Shown: one piece after another, positions 1 to 7,841 of the stretch | How positions within the stretch are numbered: the first letter of the stretch is position 1 | Layout: every line of letters starts with the position of its first letter | Notes under the pieces: generated by a model | The model's input: the letters and a program-made list of their open reading frames with translations, nothing else | The model's database searches: none | Told to the model about the DNA's origin: nothing | Source: Dactylosporangium siamense | Lineage (GTDB): Bacteria > Actinomycetota > Actinomycetes > Mycobacteriales > Micromonosporaceae | Length of the DNA stretch: 64,000 nucleotides | NCBI RefSeq assembly: GCF_016862795.1 | Contig: NZ_BONQ01000024.1 | Span: 62,001 to 126,000, forward strand | Reading direction: 5' to 3' | Position numbers and translations under genes: made by a program

Positions 1-36
1 GACCAGCGCGCTCAGATCCTTGGCCTCGCTGCTCAC
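1..36 (-). CDS. N-terminal start of an unidentified protein, cut by the window edge
   Basis: A GTG codon whose first base is at 36 is preceded on the minus strand by a GGGGGGAG ribosome-binding site a few bases away, and 12 codons stay open to the edge (MSSEAKDLSALV). The short N-terminus resembles the start of roadblock/LC7-domain proteins of actinomycetes, but 12 residues are too few to assign a family. Confidence 0.4.
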   Translation of the reverse strand, partial: MSSEAKDLSALV

Positions 37-305
37 GAACTCCCCCCGCCCCGCGACGTGCCGAAGCCATCGATCATTCCACCTTGTCGTCAGCCAACGA
101 AGTCTGCCTCGGCGGGCTTGATACGTGGACGGCACGCGGCGGTTCCGGTACGTGTCCGCCGGAAACCGGGAGACCATCCGGGTCGGAACCGGAGGTACCT
201 TCGCTGCGGCGGTCCCGAACCCTCCCCAGAGAGAGACCCGGTGAGCAATTTGGTGATCGACCACAGCCGCATCGCAGTTCAGTATCGGGTTCACCAGGAG
301 GGCAG

Positions 306-1577
306 ATGGAATACCCAGACGTCTTCGTCAATCTGCGAAGCGCCGTACTTCGCGGAAGTCGCTCATACCACCGGCTGGAGCATCTGGGCCGCAACCGCGA
401 CTCGGAGGCGGACTCCCCTGGGCGGGGCTATACGTTGGCCGAAGAGACGATCACGGACCTTCTCATCGCCGACATGGCCGGGGTCGCGTACGAGGTGGCA
501 GGACCCTGCCCGGATTGTTTACCCGAGAGTGCTGACTGCGCTCATTGGAACGGCGTGGCCAAGTCTTCGGAAGCCAGGTTGCTGATCCGGCCGTTGACGA
601 AGGCCGAGGAAGGCGGCAACCGCAAGAAGAAGGCCGTCGGAGCGGATTTCGCGATGACCTTCCATAACTCCACAGCGACCGGCGGCGCCCCCGGCGTCCG
701 CCTTCTGATCCAGGCCAAGCGAGCAGTCCTCCCGGTGGGCCGGATCCTGACGACTCCTGCTGAGGACAGACAGTTCAGGCAGCTCATCACGAGCGCCGAC
801 GAATACGGTGCCGTCCCTTACTACGCCCTTTACGTTCAGCACCCTGACGCGCACAGAGTGTCGGAGACCCGTTGCCCCTACACCAGCGAGTCCGCAGCCG
901 ATACAGCCATCGTCCTGGCCCCCGCGCACCCCGACCGCGGACTCCTCAATTCCCGGGCCGAGGATGCGATTGCGGTCGGCCGCCCTCTCCTGTGTATGAC
1001 CGGGTGCCCTTGCTGCGGAACCCGCACCACGGCAGTGACCTTCGACGCTGCCCTCGCGTTTGTCCATCAGGATTTTCCTGGCTACCAACCCCAGGAAGAT
1101 CTGCGTCCACTGCCTGCCGGACAGGCCGCCGTCTCGATCGACGACGGCCGGGCCGCTGTGGTGGAGGCGCCGAATCGATCCCCCCGACGAGGAGGGGCGG
1201 CCGGTGACGACAGGAAAATCCTGATCGTCCGACTTGGAACGACCAGGGAGTCACCGGACGGGCGCTGGATCGGTTACAGCCCGGACATGAACCCTCAGCA
1301 GGTCAAGGACTCCGCGAGCAAAGGGTGGATCCTGGACGAGAGAAAGGTTGCCGCCGTCAGGCACGTCGTAGCGACCTTTCGAGACGACGTGGTCGGCATC
1401 TACCAGATCTCACCCAATGGCCCCGTCAAGGAGCGGGTGTCGGGCAACCGCTGGATCTGGAACCTCAGGCTGCAGGACTTCACCGACGCCGATCTAGCCG
1501 AAGAGCTTCGTGAGCGGGCCCGGAGCAGAGTCCGGGGACTGACTCCGGGGACTCGAAGCCCGGTGATCTATGCGTGA
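306..1577 (+). CDS. hypothetical protein with PD-(D/E)XK nuclease-like core
   Basis: A 423-residue soluble protein of unrecognised family. ATG 306 is chosen because AGGAGG lies just upstream at 297-302 and because the residues encoded before it do not look like protein. Around residues 42-140 there is a helix with an acidic pair (EETITDLLIAD), then GADFAM, then LLIQAKR. The order E, D, QxK is the signature of the PD-(D/E)XK nuclease fold, seen for example in DUF4365 and DUF6615 type proteins. The middle part has several CxxC-like cysteines (CMTGCPCCG). The C-terminal part (from about residue 300) has a W, R, VVATFRDDVVGIYQI pattern like small PUA/EVE-type modules. A role in nucleic-acid cleavage or defence is inferred, not shown. 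The reading frame is more AT-rich than later genes. Confidence 0.7.
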   Translation: MEYPDVFVNLRSAVLRGSRSYHRLEHLGRNRDSEADSPGRGYTLAEETITDLLIADMAGVAYEVAGPCPDCLPESADCAHWNGVAKSSEARLLIRPLTKAEEGGNRKKKAVGADFAMTFHNSTATGGAPGVRLLIQAKRAVLPVGRILTTPAEDRQFRQLITSADEYGAVPYYALYVQHPDAHRVSETRCPYTSESAADTAIVLAPAHPDRGLLNSRAEDAIAVGRPLLCMTGCPCCGTRTTAVTFDAALAFVHQDFPGYQPQEDLRPLPAGQAAVSIDDGRAAVVEAPNRSPRRGGAAGDDRKILIVRLGTTRESPDGRWIGYSPDMNPQQVKDSASKGWILDERKVAAVRHVVATFRDDVVGIYQISPNGPVKERVSGNRWIWNLRLQDFTDADLAEELRERARSRVRGLTPGTRSPVIYA

Positions 1578-2251
1578 CGCCGCTGACCCGGTGAACGTTC
1601 ATGGACAACGACGCACCAGGCGCGAGGATCCCAGGCCCTGGGTCCCGGGGTCGTTCGTTCGTGCGGCGTCCGGCGGGCCTGACTCAGGTCGCCGTCCCGG
1701 TGCCGGCCTGTACCGTGCCCGTCGCCGCCCACCCGGGCAAGGGGCGTGCCGGCACCGCGGCCACAACCCGGCAGCGCCCGGCACGGAAACCAGCGCAAGA
1801 CCCAGCGTGAGGCCCAGCACAGGGTCCGGCGTCGGACATGTCGGCGACCGCACCTGAGTCCGCGCCGCGGAGAACCGGGCCAGCGCAGCGGCTGGTGGAC
1901 GACGTGTTGGCGGCCGGCGGCGTCCTGGTGGTACGAGACGACCGACATGAGCGGAAGGCCGTGCTGGACCCACTTGTCGAAATGGCGTTTGTGATCCTCG
2001 TAGAACCACCATCCGACCAACGCACCGTCCTCGCCATGGACAGGTTGTCTGAACCACTTGGGCCCGGCCTTCGCCTGTACACCAACCATCAGGCCAAGAC
2101 TGAACCGTTGGGCGTCGCGGACCTGCACGAACATATCCGTGCCCAGGTCGCCTCGCGCGTTGACCATCGGTGACCAGTGGATACGCCTGAAATCGAACGA
2201 GATCGCATCGACACCCAGTTCCCCGGTCTCATCCTCAGCCGTTCCCTGCAT
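1568..2251 (-). pseudogene. truncated DUF4365-like protein (PD-(D/E)XK type)
   Basis: Read from ATG 2251, the first 100 residues look like the N-terminal half of a DUF4365 protein: a D in the GTDMFVQV segment, then VGVQAK (the QxK half of the nuclease motif), then GWWFYEDHKRHFDKWVQHGLP. After about residue 110 (near 1920) the frame becomes Arg/Pro-rich low-complexity sequence, and none of the three minus frames restores a DUF4365 C-terminus. I therefore read it as a decayed or 3'-truncated gene. The formal ORF runs to 1568 and overlaps the 3' end of the convergent gene before it. Between about 1578 and 1920 I see no credible gene on either strand. Confidence 0.5.
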
Positions 2252-2460
2252 ACGCCTCGCCGCCGTTCATCGGTGCCGCGGTGCGATCCACCGAACGATC
2301 CCGAACTTCGGGCCTACAGTACGTAGCCGACCACGGTTGCCTAAGTCACACCCCGGTGCAGGCCAATTTGGCCGTCCCGATCGGCTGAGAACAAAATCGT
2401 GCTGGCCCATGACATCTCGTGCTGTCTCGTTTGCCCGGACAGCGCCCGGAAGGAGATCAA

Positions 2461-2491
2461 AAACGCCGCCCTCGACCGAGGTGCGGCGTTT
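2461..2491 (-). terminator. Rho-independent terminator of the initiator tRNA
   Basis: AAACGCCGC at 2461-2469 pairs with GCGGCGTTT at 2483-2491. Read on the minus strand, the hairpin is followed by a T run and lies about 20 bp after the tRNA 3' end. Confidence 0.75.
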
Positions 2492-2509
2492 CGACCTGCA
2501 TCTTCTTTG

Positions 2510-2583
2510 TAGCGGGGACAGGATTTGAACCTGCGACCTCTGGGTTATGAGCCCAGCGAGCTACCGAGCTGCTCCACCCCGCG
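2510..2583 (-). tRNA. initiator tRNA-fMet (CAT)
   Basis: A complete cloverleaf reads on the minus strand: acceptor CGCGGGG, D-loop AGCTCGGTAGCTC, anticodon loop with CAT, T-loop TTCAAAT, 3' arm CCCCGCT and discriminator A. The first position (C1 opposite U72) is unpaired and the anticodon stem has three consecutive G:C pairs (GGG/CCC). Both are hallmarks of bacterial initiator tRNA. CCA is not encoded. The 3' end faces the defence-like genes at 1-2.3 kb. Confidence 0.95.
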
Positions 2584-2634
2584 TCGGTTTCTCAACCTTA
2601 CCTGATGGGTGCCAATGGTTTCTCGGCGGGGCAC

Positions 2635-2660
2635 TCAACCTTCCGGGTGGTGCTGTCGTC
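2635..2660 (+). promoter_or_regulatory. candidate ECF-type autoregulatory promoter
   Basis: TCAACC at 2635-2640 is followed by exactly 16 bp and CGTC at 2657-2660, the usual AAC-N16-CGTC layout of ECF sigma promoters, 25 bp before the GTG start of an ECF sigma gene. Autoregulation is inferred from this layout. Confidence 0.4.
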
Positions 2661-2684
2661 TTGACCGCGACGAAAGGAGAGCCC

Positions 2685-3209
2685 GTGTTCTGGAAACGCA
2701 GCTTCGATGGCCTCGACGCCCTCGTCGCGGAGCGTGGCAGTGCGCTGCTCGCCACGGCGGTGCTGCTCACCGGCAGCCGCGCGGCGGGGGAGGACCTGCT
2801 GCAGGGCGCGCTGGAGCGGCTGATGCGCTCGTGGGGGCGGGTCCGTGAGGACCGCGAACGGTACCTGCGACGCACCATGTATCACCTCGCCGTCGATCAG
2901 TGGCGGGTGCGCCGTCGGCGGCCCGAGGTGTTCGTGCACGCGGAGCCGCAGGGGCAGCCCGACGCGACCGACACCGTCGCGCTGCGGCAGGCGCTGATGC
3001 AGGCGCTCGCGCAGTTGCCGCCGCGGCAGCGCGCGGTGCTGGTGCTGCGGTACTGGGAGCAGCTCAGCGAGGCCGAGGCCGCCGAGGTCCTCGGCTGCTC
3101 GGTGGGCACCGTCAAATCGACCGCCTCGCGGGGTCTGTCCCGCCTCCGCGAGCTCACCGCGACCTGGGACCTCCAGCCATTTCCCATCTCCAGTGGAGCG
3201 CAACGATGA
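2685..3209 (+). CDS. SigE-family ECF RNA polymerase sigma factor
   Basis: A 174-residue group-4 sigma factor that directs RNA polymerase to stress or envelope promoters. Start GTG 2685 follows AAAGGAGA with good spacing; earlier in-frame starts lack a site and lie in the tRNA region. Region 2 covers residues 10-75 (LLTGSRAAGEDLLQGALERL, then YLRRTMYHLAVDQWR). Region 4 covers about 105-160, with LPPRQRAVLVLRYWEQLSEA and the helix-turn-helix GCSVGTVKSTASRGL. This is the usual layout of the short Streptomyces SigE-like family. The stop overlaps the ATG of the next gene by 4 bp, so the two are translationally coupled. That is typical of a sigma factor and its membrane-bound regulator. Confidence 0.9.
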   Translation: MFWKRSFDGLDALVAERGSALLATAVLLTGSRAAGEDLLQGALERLMRSWGRVREDRERYLRRTMYHLAVDQWRVRRRRPEVFVHAEPQGQPDATDTVALRQALMQALAQLPPRQRAVLVLRYWEQLSEAEAAEVLGCSVGTVKSTASRGLSRLRELTATWDLQPFPISSGAQR

Positions 3210-4087
3210 GCATCGACCTTGAAACGCAGCTCGCGGCCGGCATGCACGAGCACGTCACGGATCTGACCGTTGACGGCGCCGCCGTTCTCGGGCGGGCGAC
3301 CCGGCGGCACCGTCGCCGTGTCGCCGTGATCCGCACCGGCTACGCGCTGGGCGTCGCCGGTCTCGCCGGGGTCCTCGCCGTCGGGCTGACGGCCGGTGGC
3401 ACCGGTGGCCGTGCCACCCAGGACCCACCCGCGGTGCAGGCCGGGGCGCCGGCCTCGCTGCGGCTGCAGAAGGCGGCCGCGGCCAGCGACAACATCAGCT
3501 ACCGGATGAAACTGACGATGACCAACCCCGCGGGGGAGGTGTTCAACGTCTACGAGGGGGCCTTCGACCCGCTGACCGCCACCGGGCGCGTCAGCAACTC
3601 CAGGGACGATTCCGTCGCCGTCGAGCTGCTCATCGACGGCACCCGGTACATGGGCGCCGAGCCGCCGCTCGCCCCGCTGCCCCCGGACAAGGGACCCGGC
3701 GAGAAGTACAGCCGCTATGGCCAGTATCCGGGCAGGTACGACCGCCTGTCGCTGTTCGGCGAGAACAGCCTGCTCAGCGCGGCGGCACCCGATCCGGCGG
3801 TGCTGGTGAAGGCCCTGGAGCAGGTGAACGCGACCATCACGCAGGCCGCCGACGGCACCCTGCACTTCACCTACTCGACGCAGCACGAGCTGGACTCGAC
3901 CACCAACGCCGGCGACGTGACGCTCAACGCCGACGGCCGTATCGCGAAGGTGACCCTCGTCAGCACCTGGCAGACGACGGCGAAGGGCCGCCTCGACACC
4001 GGCACCGTGCACGCCACGCTCGAACTGTCCGACTACGGGCTGCCGGTCCACGTCGAGCGCCCCGCGGACGTCGTGCCGGCGAACTGA
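3206..4087 (+). CDS. membrane-anchored partner of the ECF sigma factor, LppX/LolA-like extracytoplasmic domain
   Basis: A 293-residue protein starting at ATG 3206 inside the sigma stop codon. Residues 1-45 are cytoplasmic (Arg-rich ATRRHRRRVAV), residues about 46-66 form one transmembrane helix (GYALGVAGLAGVLAVGLTAG), and the rest is an external beta-rich domain of the type seen in actinobacterial proteins that follow SigE-family sigma genes. No zinc anti-sigma HxxxCxxC motif is present, so an anti-sigma role rests only on gene order and topology. An alternative role is an envelope lipid-binding protein under control of the sigma factor. Confidence 0.65.
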   Translation: MSIDLETQLAAGMHEHVTDLTVDGAAVLGRATRRHRRRVAVIRTGYALGVAGLAGVLAVGLTAGGTGGRATQDPPAVQAGAPASLRLQKAAAASDNISYRMKLTMTNPAGEVFNVYEGAFDPLTATGRVSNSRDDSVAVELLIDGTRYMGAEPPLAPLPPDKGPGEKYSRYGQYPGRYDRLSLFGENSLLSAAAPDPAVLVKALEQVNATITQAADGTLHFTYSTQHELDSTTNAGDVTLNADGRIAKVTLVSTWQTTAKGRLDTGTVHATLELSDYGLPVHVERPADVVPAN

Positions 4088-4094
4088 CCCACCC

Positions 4095-4126
4095 GCAGGT
4101 CCGGCGGGCGCGCCCGCCGGACCTGC
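4095..4126. terminator. perfect 15-bp stem after the sigma operon
   Basis: GCAGGTCCGGCGGGC at 4095-4109 and its exact complement at 4112-4126 form a 32-bp palindrome with a 2-base centre. It lies 8 bp after the stop at 4087 and 4 bp before the next ATG. There is no T run, so it could also affect expression of the following gene. Confidence 0.5.
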
Positions 4127-4130
4127 GACG

Positions 4131-4913
4131 ATGACATCCATGCGGGTGGGGGAGCTGCTGCACCGGACCGACAAGTCGGTCGTGAGGGCCGGCACCACCA
4201 CCGCCGGCGCGCCCGTGGTGATCAAGACGATCACCACCGACGACCCGTACTGGGTGCGGTGCCGGTCGCGGGAGCTGGCCGTCCATGCCGCCTTCGCCGA
4301 GCGCCCGCCCGGGTTCCGGGTTCCGGAGGTGCTGTTCGCCGGGGAGCGGACCACGGTGTTCGCCCGGCTGCCCGGGGCACGGCTGCACGACCGCCGCCAC
4401 CTCGACGCCGACCTCCCGCCGGCCACGGTCGCCGCGGTCCGCGCCGCGGTGGCCGCCGTCGCGACCTGGACCCCGCCCGGTGACACGGAGCGGCTGCCGG
4501 ACCCGCATGACACGATCGAGGCGGAGCACGCCGCGGGCCTGCTGAGCGAGCCGGAACGCGGCGAACTGCACCGGCTCGTCGAGCGGCTCGGCCCGGCCCG
4601 CGTGTTCGCGCACGGCGACCCCATCCCCACCAACGTCCTGCTGCACGACGGTGGCGCCGCGCTCGTCGACTGGGAGCTGGCCGGCCCGCGCCTGCCCGGA
4701 TACGACTGGGCCGTCCTCTTCGTCACCGGCGCGACCGGCAGCCCGTCCCTCGCCGCCGCGATCCTGGCCGAGACGGCCGCGCTGCGGGAGGCGTTCACGG
4801 TCAACCTCGGCCTGCTGCTGTGCCGCGAGATCCGCATCCACCGCGGCCTGCCCGGCCCGGCCGGCCTCGACGCGATTCGCGACCGGTGGCGCCACCTGCT
4901 CGGACCCGGCTGA
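4131..4913 (+). CDS. aminoglycoside/choline phosphotransferase (APH) family kinase
   Basis: A 260-residue protein-kinase-fold small-molecule kinase. The N-lobe has AGAPVVIKTIT (ATP-binding lysine) and a later acidic residue for the salt bridge. The catalytic loop is HGDPIPTNVL at about 164-173, and the metal-binding DWELAGPR corresponds to the DFG position. It is shorter than classical APH(3') enzymes and has no substrate-defining feature I can identify, so an antibiotic substrate should not be assumed; fructosamine, homoserine or choline kinases share the fold. The start is uncertain: ATG 4131 and ATG 4140 both lack a clear ribosome-binding site and directly follow a strong hairpin. Confidence 0.75.
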   Translation: MTSMRVGELLHRTDKSVVRAGTTTAGAPVVIKTITTDDPYWVRCRSRELAVHAAFAERPPGFRVPEVLFAGERTTVFARLPGARLHDRRHLDADLPPATVAAVRAAVAAVATWTPPGDTERLPDPHDTIEAEHAAGLLSEPERGELHRLVERLGPARVFAHGDPIPTNVLLHDGGAALVDWELAGPRLPGYDWAVLFVTGATGSPSLAAAILAETAALREAFTVNLGLLLCREIRIHRGLPGPAGLDAIRDRWRHLLGPG

Positions 4914-5058
4914 CCCGCGGTCCGCGTCACGCCTCCGCCGCTCCCGGCGGCGAAGCGCCGGCTGACTCGCGGTCCGCGTCACACCGCGCTGAGCGGCGAA
5001 GCGCCGGCTGACCCGCGGTCCGCGTCACGCCTCCGCCGCCCCCGGTGGCGAAGCCCCG
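4908..5058. repeat. three tandem copies of a ~50-bp unit derived from the LysR gene 3' end
   Basis: The unit GGCTGACCCGCGGTCCGCGT begins at 4908, 4960 and 5006, giving copies of 52, 46 and 53 bp. The first copy contains the stop of the APH-like gene and the third contains the stop and last codons of the convergent LysR gene (APGG/GEA-coding stretch). The repeats fill the whole intergenic space. Confidence 0.85.
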
Positions 5059-5921
5059 GCCAGGTCGACGAAGGCGCGGATCAGCCGGTTCTCGGCGGCG
5101 GTGCGCCAGACGAGGGCCCACCCGACCGGTGTGGCGTCGCGGACGGGCAGGAAGACCAGGTTGGGCCAGGAGTAGAACGCGGGGATGTCGCTGGTGACGG
5201 CTGCGACGACCCGTCCCGAGCCGACGGCGGCCAGTGCGTCGTGCAGCGTGGTGACGCGCGGGCCGCGGGCGATCGGACGGCCGGACGGGGTGTGGAACGG
5301 GTTGAGGACCTCCTCCATGTATGCGGGGATCGAACCCCCGCCCACGACCGCGTGGTCGCCGAGGTCCTCCAGGCACACCGAGCCGCGCCCCGCGAGGGGG
5401 TGCGTGGCGCCCACCATGAGCATCACTTCGGTGGTGCGCAGGACCGGCCCGACGGTCAGGTCCGGTTCGCGCACCGGGAGCCAGAGCAACGCCAGATCCA
5501 CCTCGCCGGAGCGCAGCGGGACGAGGGGATCCGGGGGCTGGACCTCGCGCACGTGGATCTGCGCGGCGGGGTGGCGGTCCTGGAACCGGCGGAGGACGTC
5601 GCTCAGCACCAGCGCCATCGGACCCATCAGGCCCAGCTTCAGCGCGCCGGAGATGCCGGCGGTGGTCGCGGCGGCCGCGTCGATCCCGGCCATGATCCGC
5701 CGGTAGCCCGCGCTGAAGTCCCGGTGGAGCTGCTCGCCGAGCGGAGTGAGCAGGACCGTGCGCGTGGTCCGTTCGAACAGCAGGCCACCGACGTGCCGCT
5801 CCTGCTTCGCGATCGACTGGCTGATCCGGCCCGGAGTGAGGTGCAGCCGCGCGGCGGTCCGGCCGAAGTGCAGCTCCTCCGCCAGGACAAGGAAGATCTC
5901 GATGTCCCGCAGGTCGATCAT
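5025..5921 (-). CDS. LysR-family transcriptional regulator
   Basis: A 298-residue regulator: N-terminal winged helix (residues 1-60, MIDLRDIEIFLVLAEELHFG, then HLTPGRISQSIAKQE) followed by a periplasmic-binding-like effector domain with the typical GLMGPMALVLSDVLRRF and VDLALLW segments. ATG 5921 is chosen because it gives the canonical LysR N-terminus; an upstream ATG at 6029 adds 36 residues that do not resemble the family and would cover the operator region. It is divergent from the DUF4097/ABC exporter operon across a region dense in GTTGC/GCAAC half-sites, so control of that operon is plausible. The effector is unknown. Confidence 0.9.
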   Translation of the reverse strand: MIDLRDIEIFLVLAEELHFGRTAARLHLTPGRISQSIAKQERHVGGLLFERTTRTVLLTPLGEQLHRDFSAGYRRIMAGIDAAAATTAGISGALKLGLMGPMALVLSDVLRRFQDRHPAAQIHVREVQPPDPLVPLRSGEVDLALLWLPVREPDLTVGPVLRTTEVMLMVGATHPLAGRGSVCLEDLGDHAVVGGGSIPAYMEEVLNPFHTPSGRPIARGPRVTTLHDALAAVGSGRVVAAVTSDIPAFYSWPNLVFLPVRDATPVGWALVWRTAAENRLIRAFVDLAGASPPGAAEA

Positions 5922-6040
5922 GCGGCGATTATTGCCGGTTCGCTCAACAGTCTGTGCTGCAGGTCGTCGTTGATCAGCATCAGGCCGGGCCGGCATGCTG
6001 GGCTCCCAGGTCATAGACATGGCGTTCATCGTACTTCATT

Positions 6041-6150
6041 GCAACGCAACGTTGCATTGAATGTACAACTGTTGCAACGATTATCAGCCTCTGAGCTGCT
6101 GTTATAAGGGCAGTGCGCAACGAGCGTGTTGCCTAAAATAGAAAGGCAAC
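6041..6150. promoter_or_regulatory. array of GTTGC/GCAAC operator half-sites with embedded promoter
   Basis: Half-sites occur at 6041-6045, in the palindrome GCAACGTTGC 6046-6055, in GTTGCAAC 6071-6078, at 6117-6121, and in GTTGCCT (6128-6134) paired with AGGCAAC (6144-6150). A -10-like TAAAAT at 6134-6139 sits inside the last palindrome. The segment is AT-rich compared with its surroundings and separates divergent lysR and exporter genes. Confidence 0.6.
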
Positions 6151-6207
6151 GTAGCGTTTCCATTGTTCGAAACACCGGACAGCACAACGAGACATCAGGA
6201 GCTCACG

Positions 6208-6876
6208 ATGCAGCAGTTCGCCACTCCCGCCCCGATCGCCGCCGTCCTCGACATCCCCGCGGGGCGTATCCAGCTCATCGCCGCCGACCGCGCCGACACC
6301 ACGGTCGAGATCCGGCCGGCGGACCCCACGAAGCACCGCGACGTGCAGGCGGCCGAGCAGGCCAAGGTCGACTACCGCGACGGCGTCCTGCGCGTCGAGC
6401 TGCCGGCCAAGCACCGGATCCTCGGCGCGACCGGGTCCGTCGAGGTGACGGTGCAGCTGCCGGCCGGGTCCCGGGTCGAGGCCAAGGCGGCCGCCGCCGA
6501 GTTCCGCGGCGTCGGCCGGCTCGGCGACGTCGCGTTCGAGGGCGCCTACGGGCCGGTCAAGCTCGACGAGGCCGGCAGCGTCCGGCTCACCGCCTCGGCG
6601 GGCGACATCTTCGTCGGCCGCCTCAACGGCCCCGCCGAGATCACCGTCGGCAAGGGCGACATCCACGTCGCCGAGGCGGTGCGGGGCGCGGTCGTGCTGC
6701 GCACCGAGGCCGGCGCGGTGACGGTCGGCGCGGCCGCCGGGGTCTCCGCCTCGCTGGACGCCGGCACCGGGTTCGGCCGGATCAGCAACGCCCTCAAGAA
6801 CACCGACGGCGCGGCCGCCCAGCTCGCGATCAACGCCAGCACCGCCTACGGCGACATCACCGCCAGCAGCAACTGA
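6208..6876 (+). CDS. DUF4097-type beta-strand repeat protein
   Basis: A 222-residue protein made of a right-handed beta-strand repeat, a DUF4097-like fold (SGDIFVGRLNGP, KGDIHVAEAVRG and FGRISNALKN are successive rungs). ATG 6208 follows AGGAGCTCACG and is preferred over an upstream start at 6163. No signal peptide or membrane segment is visible, so it probably acts in the cytoplasm. In actinomycetes such genes often precede DrrA/DrrB-like exporters, as here (29 bp to the next ATG), but the biochemical role of the family is unknown. Confidence 0.75.
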   Translation: MQQFATPAPIAAVLDIPAGRIQLIAADRADTTVEIRPADPTKHRDVQAAEQAKVDYRDGVLRVELPAKHRILGATGSVEVTVQLPAGSRVEAKAAAAEFRGVGRLGDVAFEGAYGPVKLDEAGSVRLTASAGDIFVGRLNGPAEITVGKGDIHVAEAVRGAVVLRTEAGAVTVGAAAGVSASLDAGTGFGRISNALKNTDGAAAQLAINASTAYGDITASSN

Positions 6877-6905
6877 CCGCAACCACACCGACAGAGGTAT
6901 CAGCC

Positions 6906-7841
6906 ATGACGAACCTGGCCATCGAGGCGCACGGCCTGCGAAAGTCCTACGGCGACAAGGTCGTGCTCGACGGCGTCGACCTCGCCGTCGCCGAGGGGAC
7001 GATCTTCTCCCTGCTCGGGCCGAACGGCGCGGGCAAGACCACCACCGTGCAGATCCTGTCCACGCTCGTCCCGGCCGACGGGGGCTCGGTCCGGGTCGCC
7101 GGACACGACCTGGACCGCCACCCGGACGACGTGCGCGGCGCGATCGGCGTCACCGGCCAGTACTCGGCCGTCGACAAGCTGCTCACCGGCGAGGAGAACC
7201 TGCTCCTCATGGCCGACCTCTGGCACCTGTCCCGCCGGGACGGCGCCCGCAAGGCCGCCGAGCTGCTCGACCGCTTCGACCTCGGCGAGGCGGCGGGCCG
7301 GCCGGCCAGCACCTACTCCGGCGGCATGCAGCGCCGGCTCGACCTGGCGATGACCCTGGTCGGCGACCCGCGCCTGATCTTCCTCGACGAGCCCACCACC
7401 GGGCTCGACCCGCGCAGCCGCCGCGCCATGTGGCAGATCGTGCGGGACCTCGTCGCGACCGGCGTCACGATCTTCCTCACCACCCAGTACCTGGAGGAGG
7501 CGGACCAGCTCGCCGACCGTATCGCGGTGCTCGACCACGGCCGGCTGATCGCCGAGGGCACCGCGGAGGAGCTCAAGCGCCGCATCCCCGGCGGGCACAT
7601 CGCGCTCACCTTCGCCGACCAGGTCCGGCTCGACGCCGCCCGGCAACTGTTCGGCGCGGGGATCGCCGACCCGGACGCGCTCACCCTGCAGGTGCCCAGT
7701 GACGGCGGGGTCCGTGCGATCCGCGAACTGCTCGCCCGCCTCGACGAACGCTCGATCGACATCGACGACCTGAGCGTCCACACCCCCGACCTCGACGACG
7801 TCTTCCTCACCCTCACCGGCCGGCAGGAGGCCACCCGATGA
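6906..7841 (+). CDS. DrrA-like ABC exporter ATP-binding protein
   Basis: A 311-residue ATPase of the daunorubicin-resistance (DrrA) class that powers an ABC-2 membrane partner for export of drugs or lipids. Walker A is GPNGAGKTT (about 38-46), the Q-loop is VTGQYSAVDKLLTGEENL, the signature is YSGGMQRRLDLAM and Walker B is LIFLDEPTTGLDPRSR. The C-terminal 80 residues match the DrrA extension, ending with VHTPDLDDVFLTLTG. The stop overlaps the permease ATG by 4 bp. The exported substrate cannot be inferred from sequence. Confidence 0.93.
   Translation: MTNLAIEAHGLRKSYGDKVVLDGVDLAVAEGTIFSLLGPNGAGKTTTVQILSTLVPADGGSVRVAGHDLDRHPDDVRGAIGVTGQYSAVDKLLTGEENLLLMADLWHLSRRDGARKAAELLDRFDLGEAAGRPASTYSGGMQRRLDLAMTLVGDPRLIFLDEPTTGLDPRSRRAMWQIVRDLVATGVTIFLTTQYLEEADQLADRIAVLDHGRLIAEGTAEELKRRIPGGHIALTFADQVRLDAARQLFGAGIADPDALTLQVPSDGGVRAIRELLARLDERSIDIDDLSVHTPDLDDVFLTLTGRQEATR

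Noticed and set aside
2252-2460. Possible attachment site or small gene between the DUF4365 fragment and the tRNA terminator
   Set aside because: No repeat of the tRNA 3' end and no open frame with a start site was found in this stretch.
4131-4913. Reading the APH-like gene as an aminoglycoside resistance gene
   Set aside because: The kinase fold is clear, but substrate residues and context do not point to an antibiotic; only the superfamily is supported.
2897-4982. Long minus-strand frames opposite the sigma, partner and APH-like genes
   Set aside because: They are Arg/Pro/Ser-rich shadows without motifs; the plus-strand frames carry clear family signatures and coupled starts.
6126-6900. 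An Arg-rich extension fused in frame to the ABC ATPase, starting at 6126
   Set aside because: The residues before ATG 6906 are not protein-like and overlap the well-defined DUF4097 gene in another frame. The ATPase has its own start.
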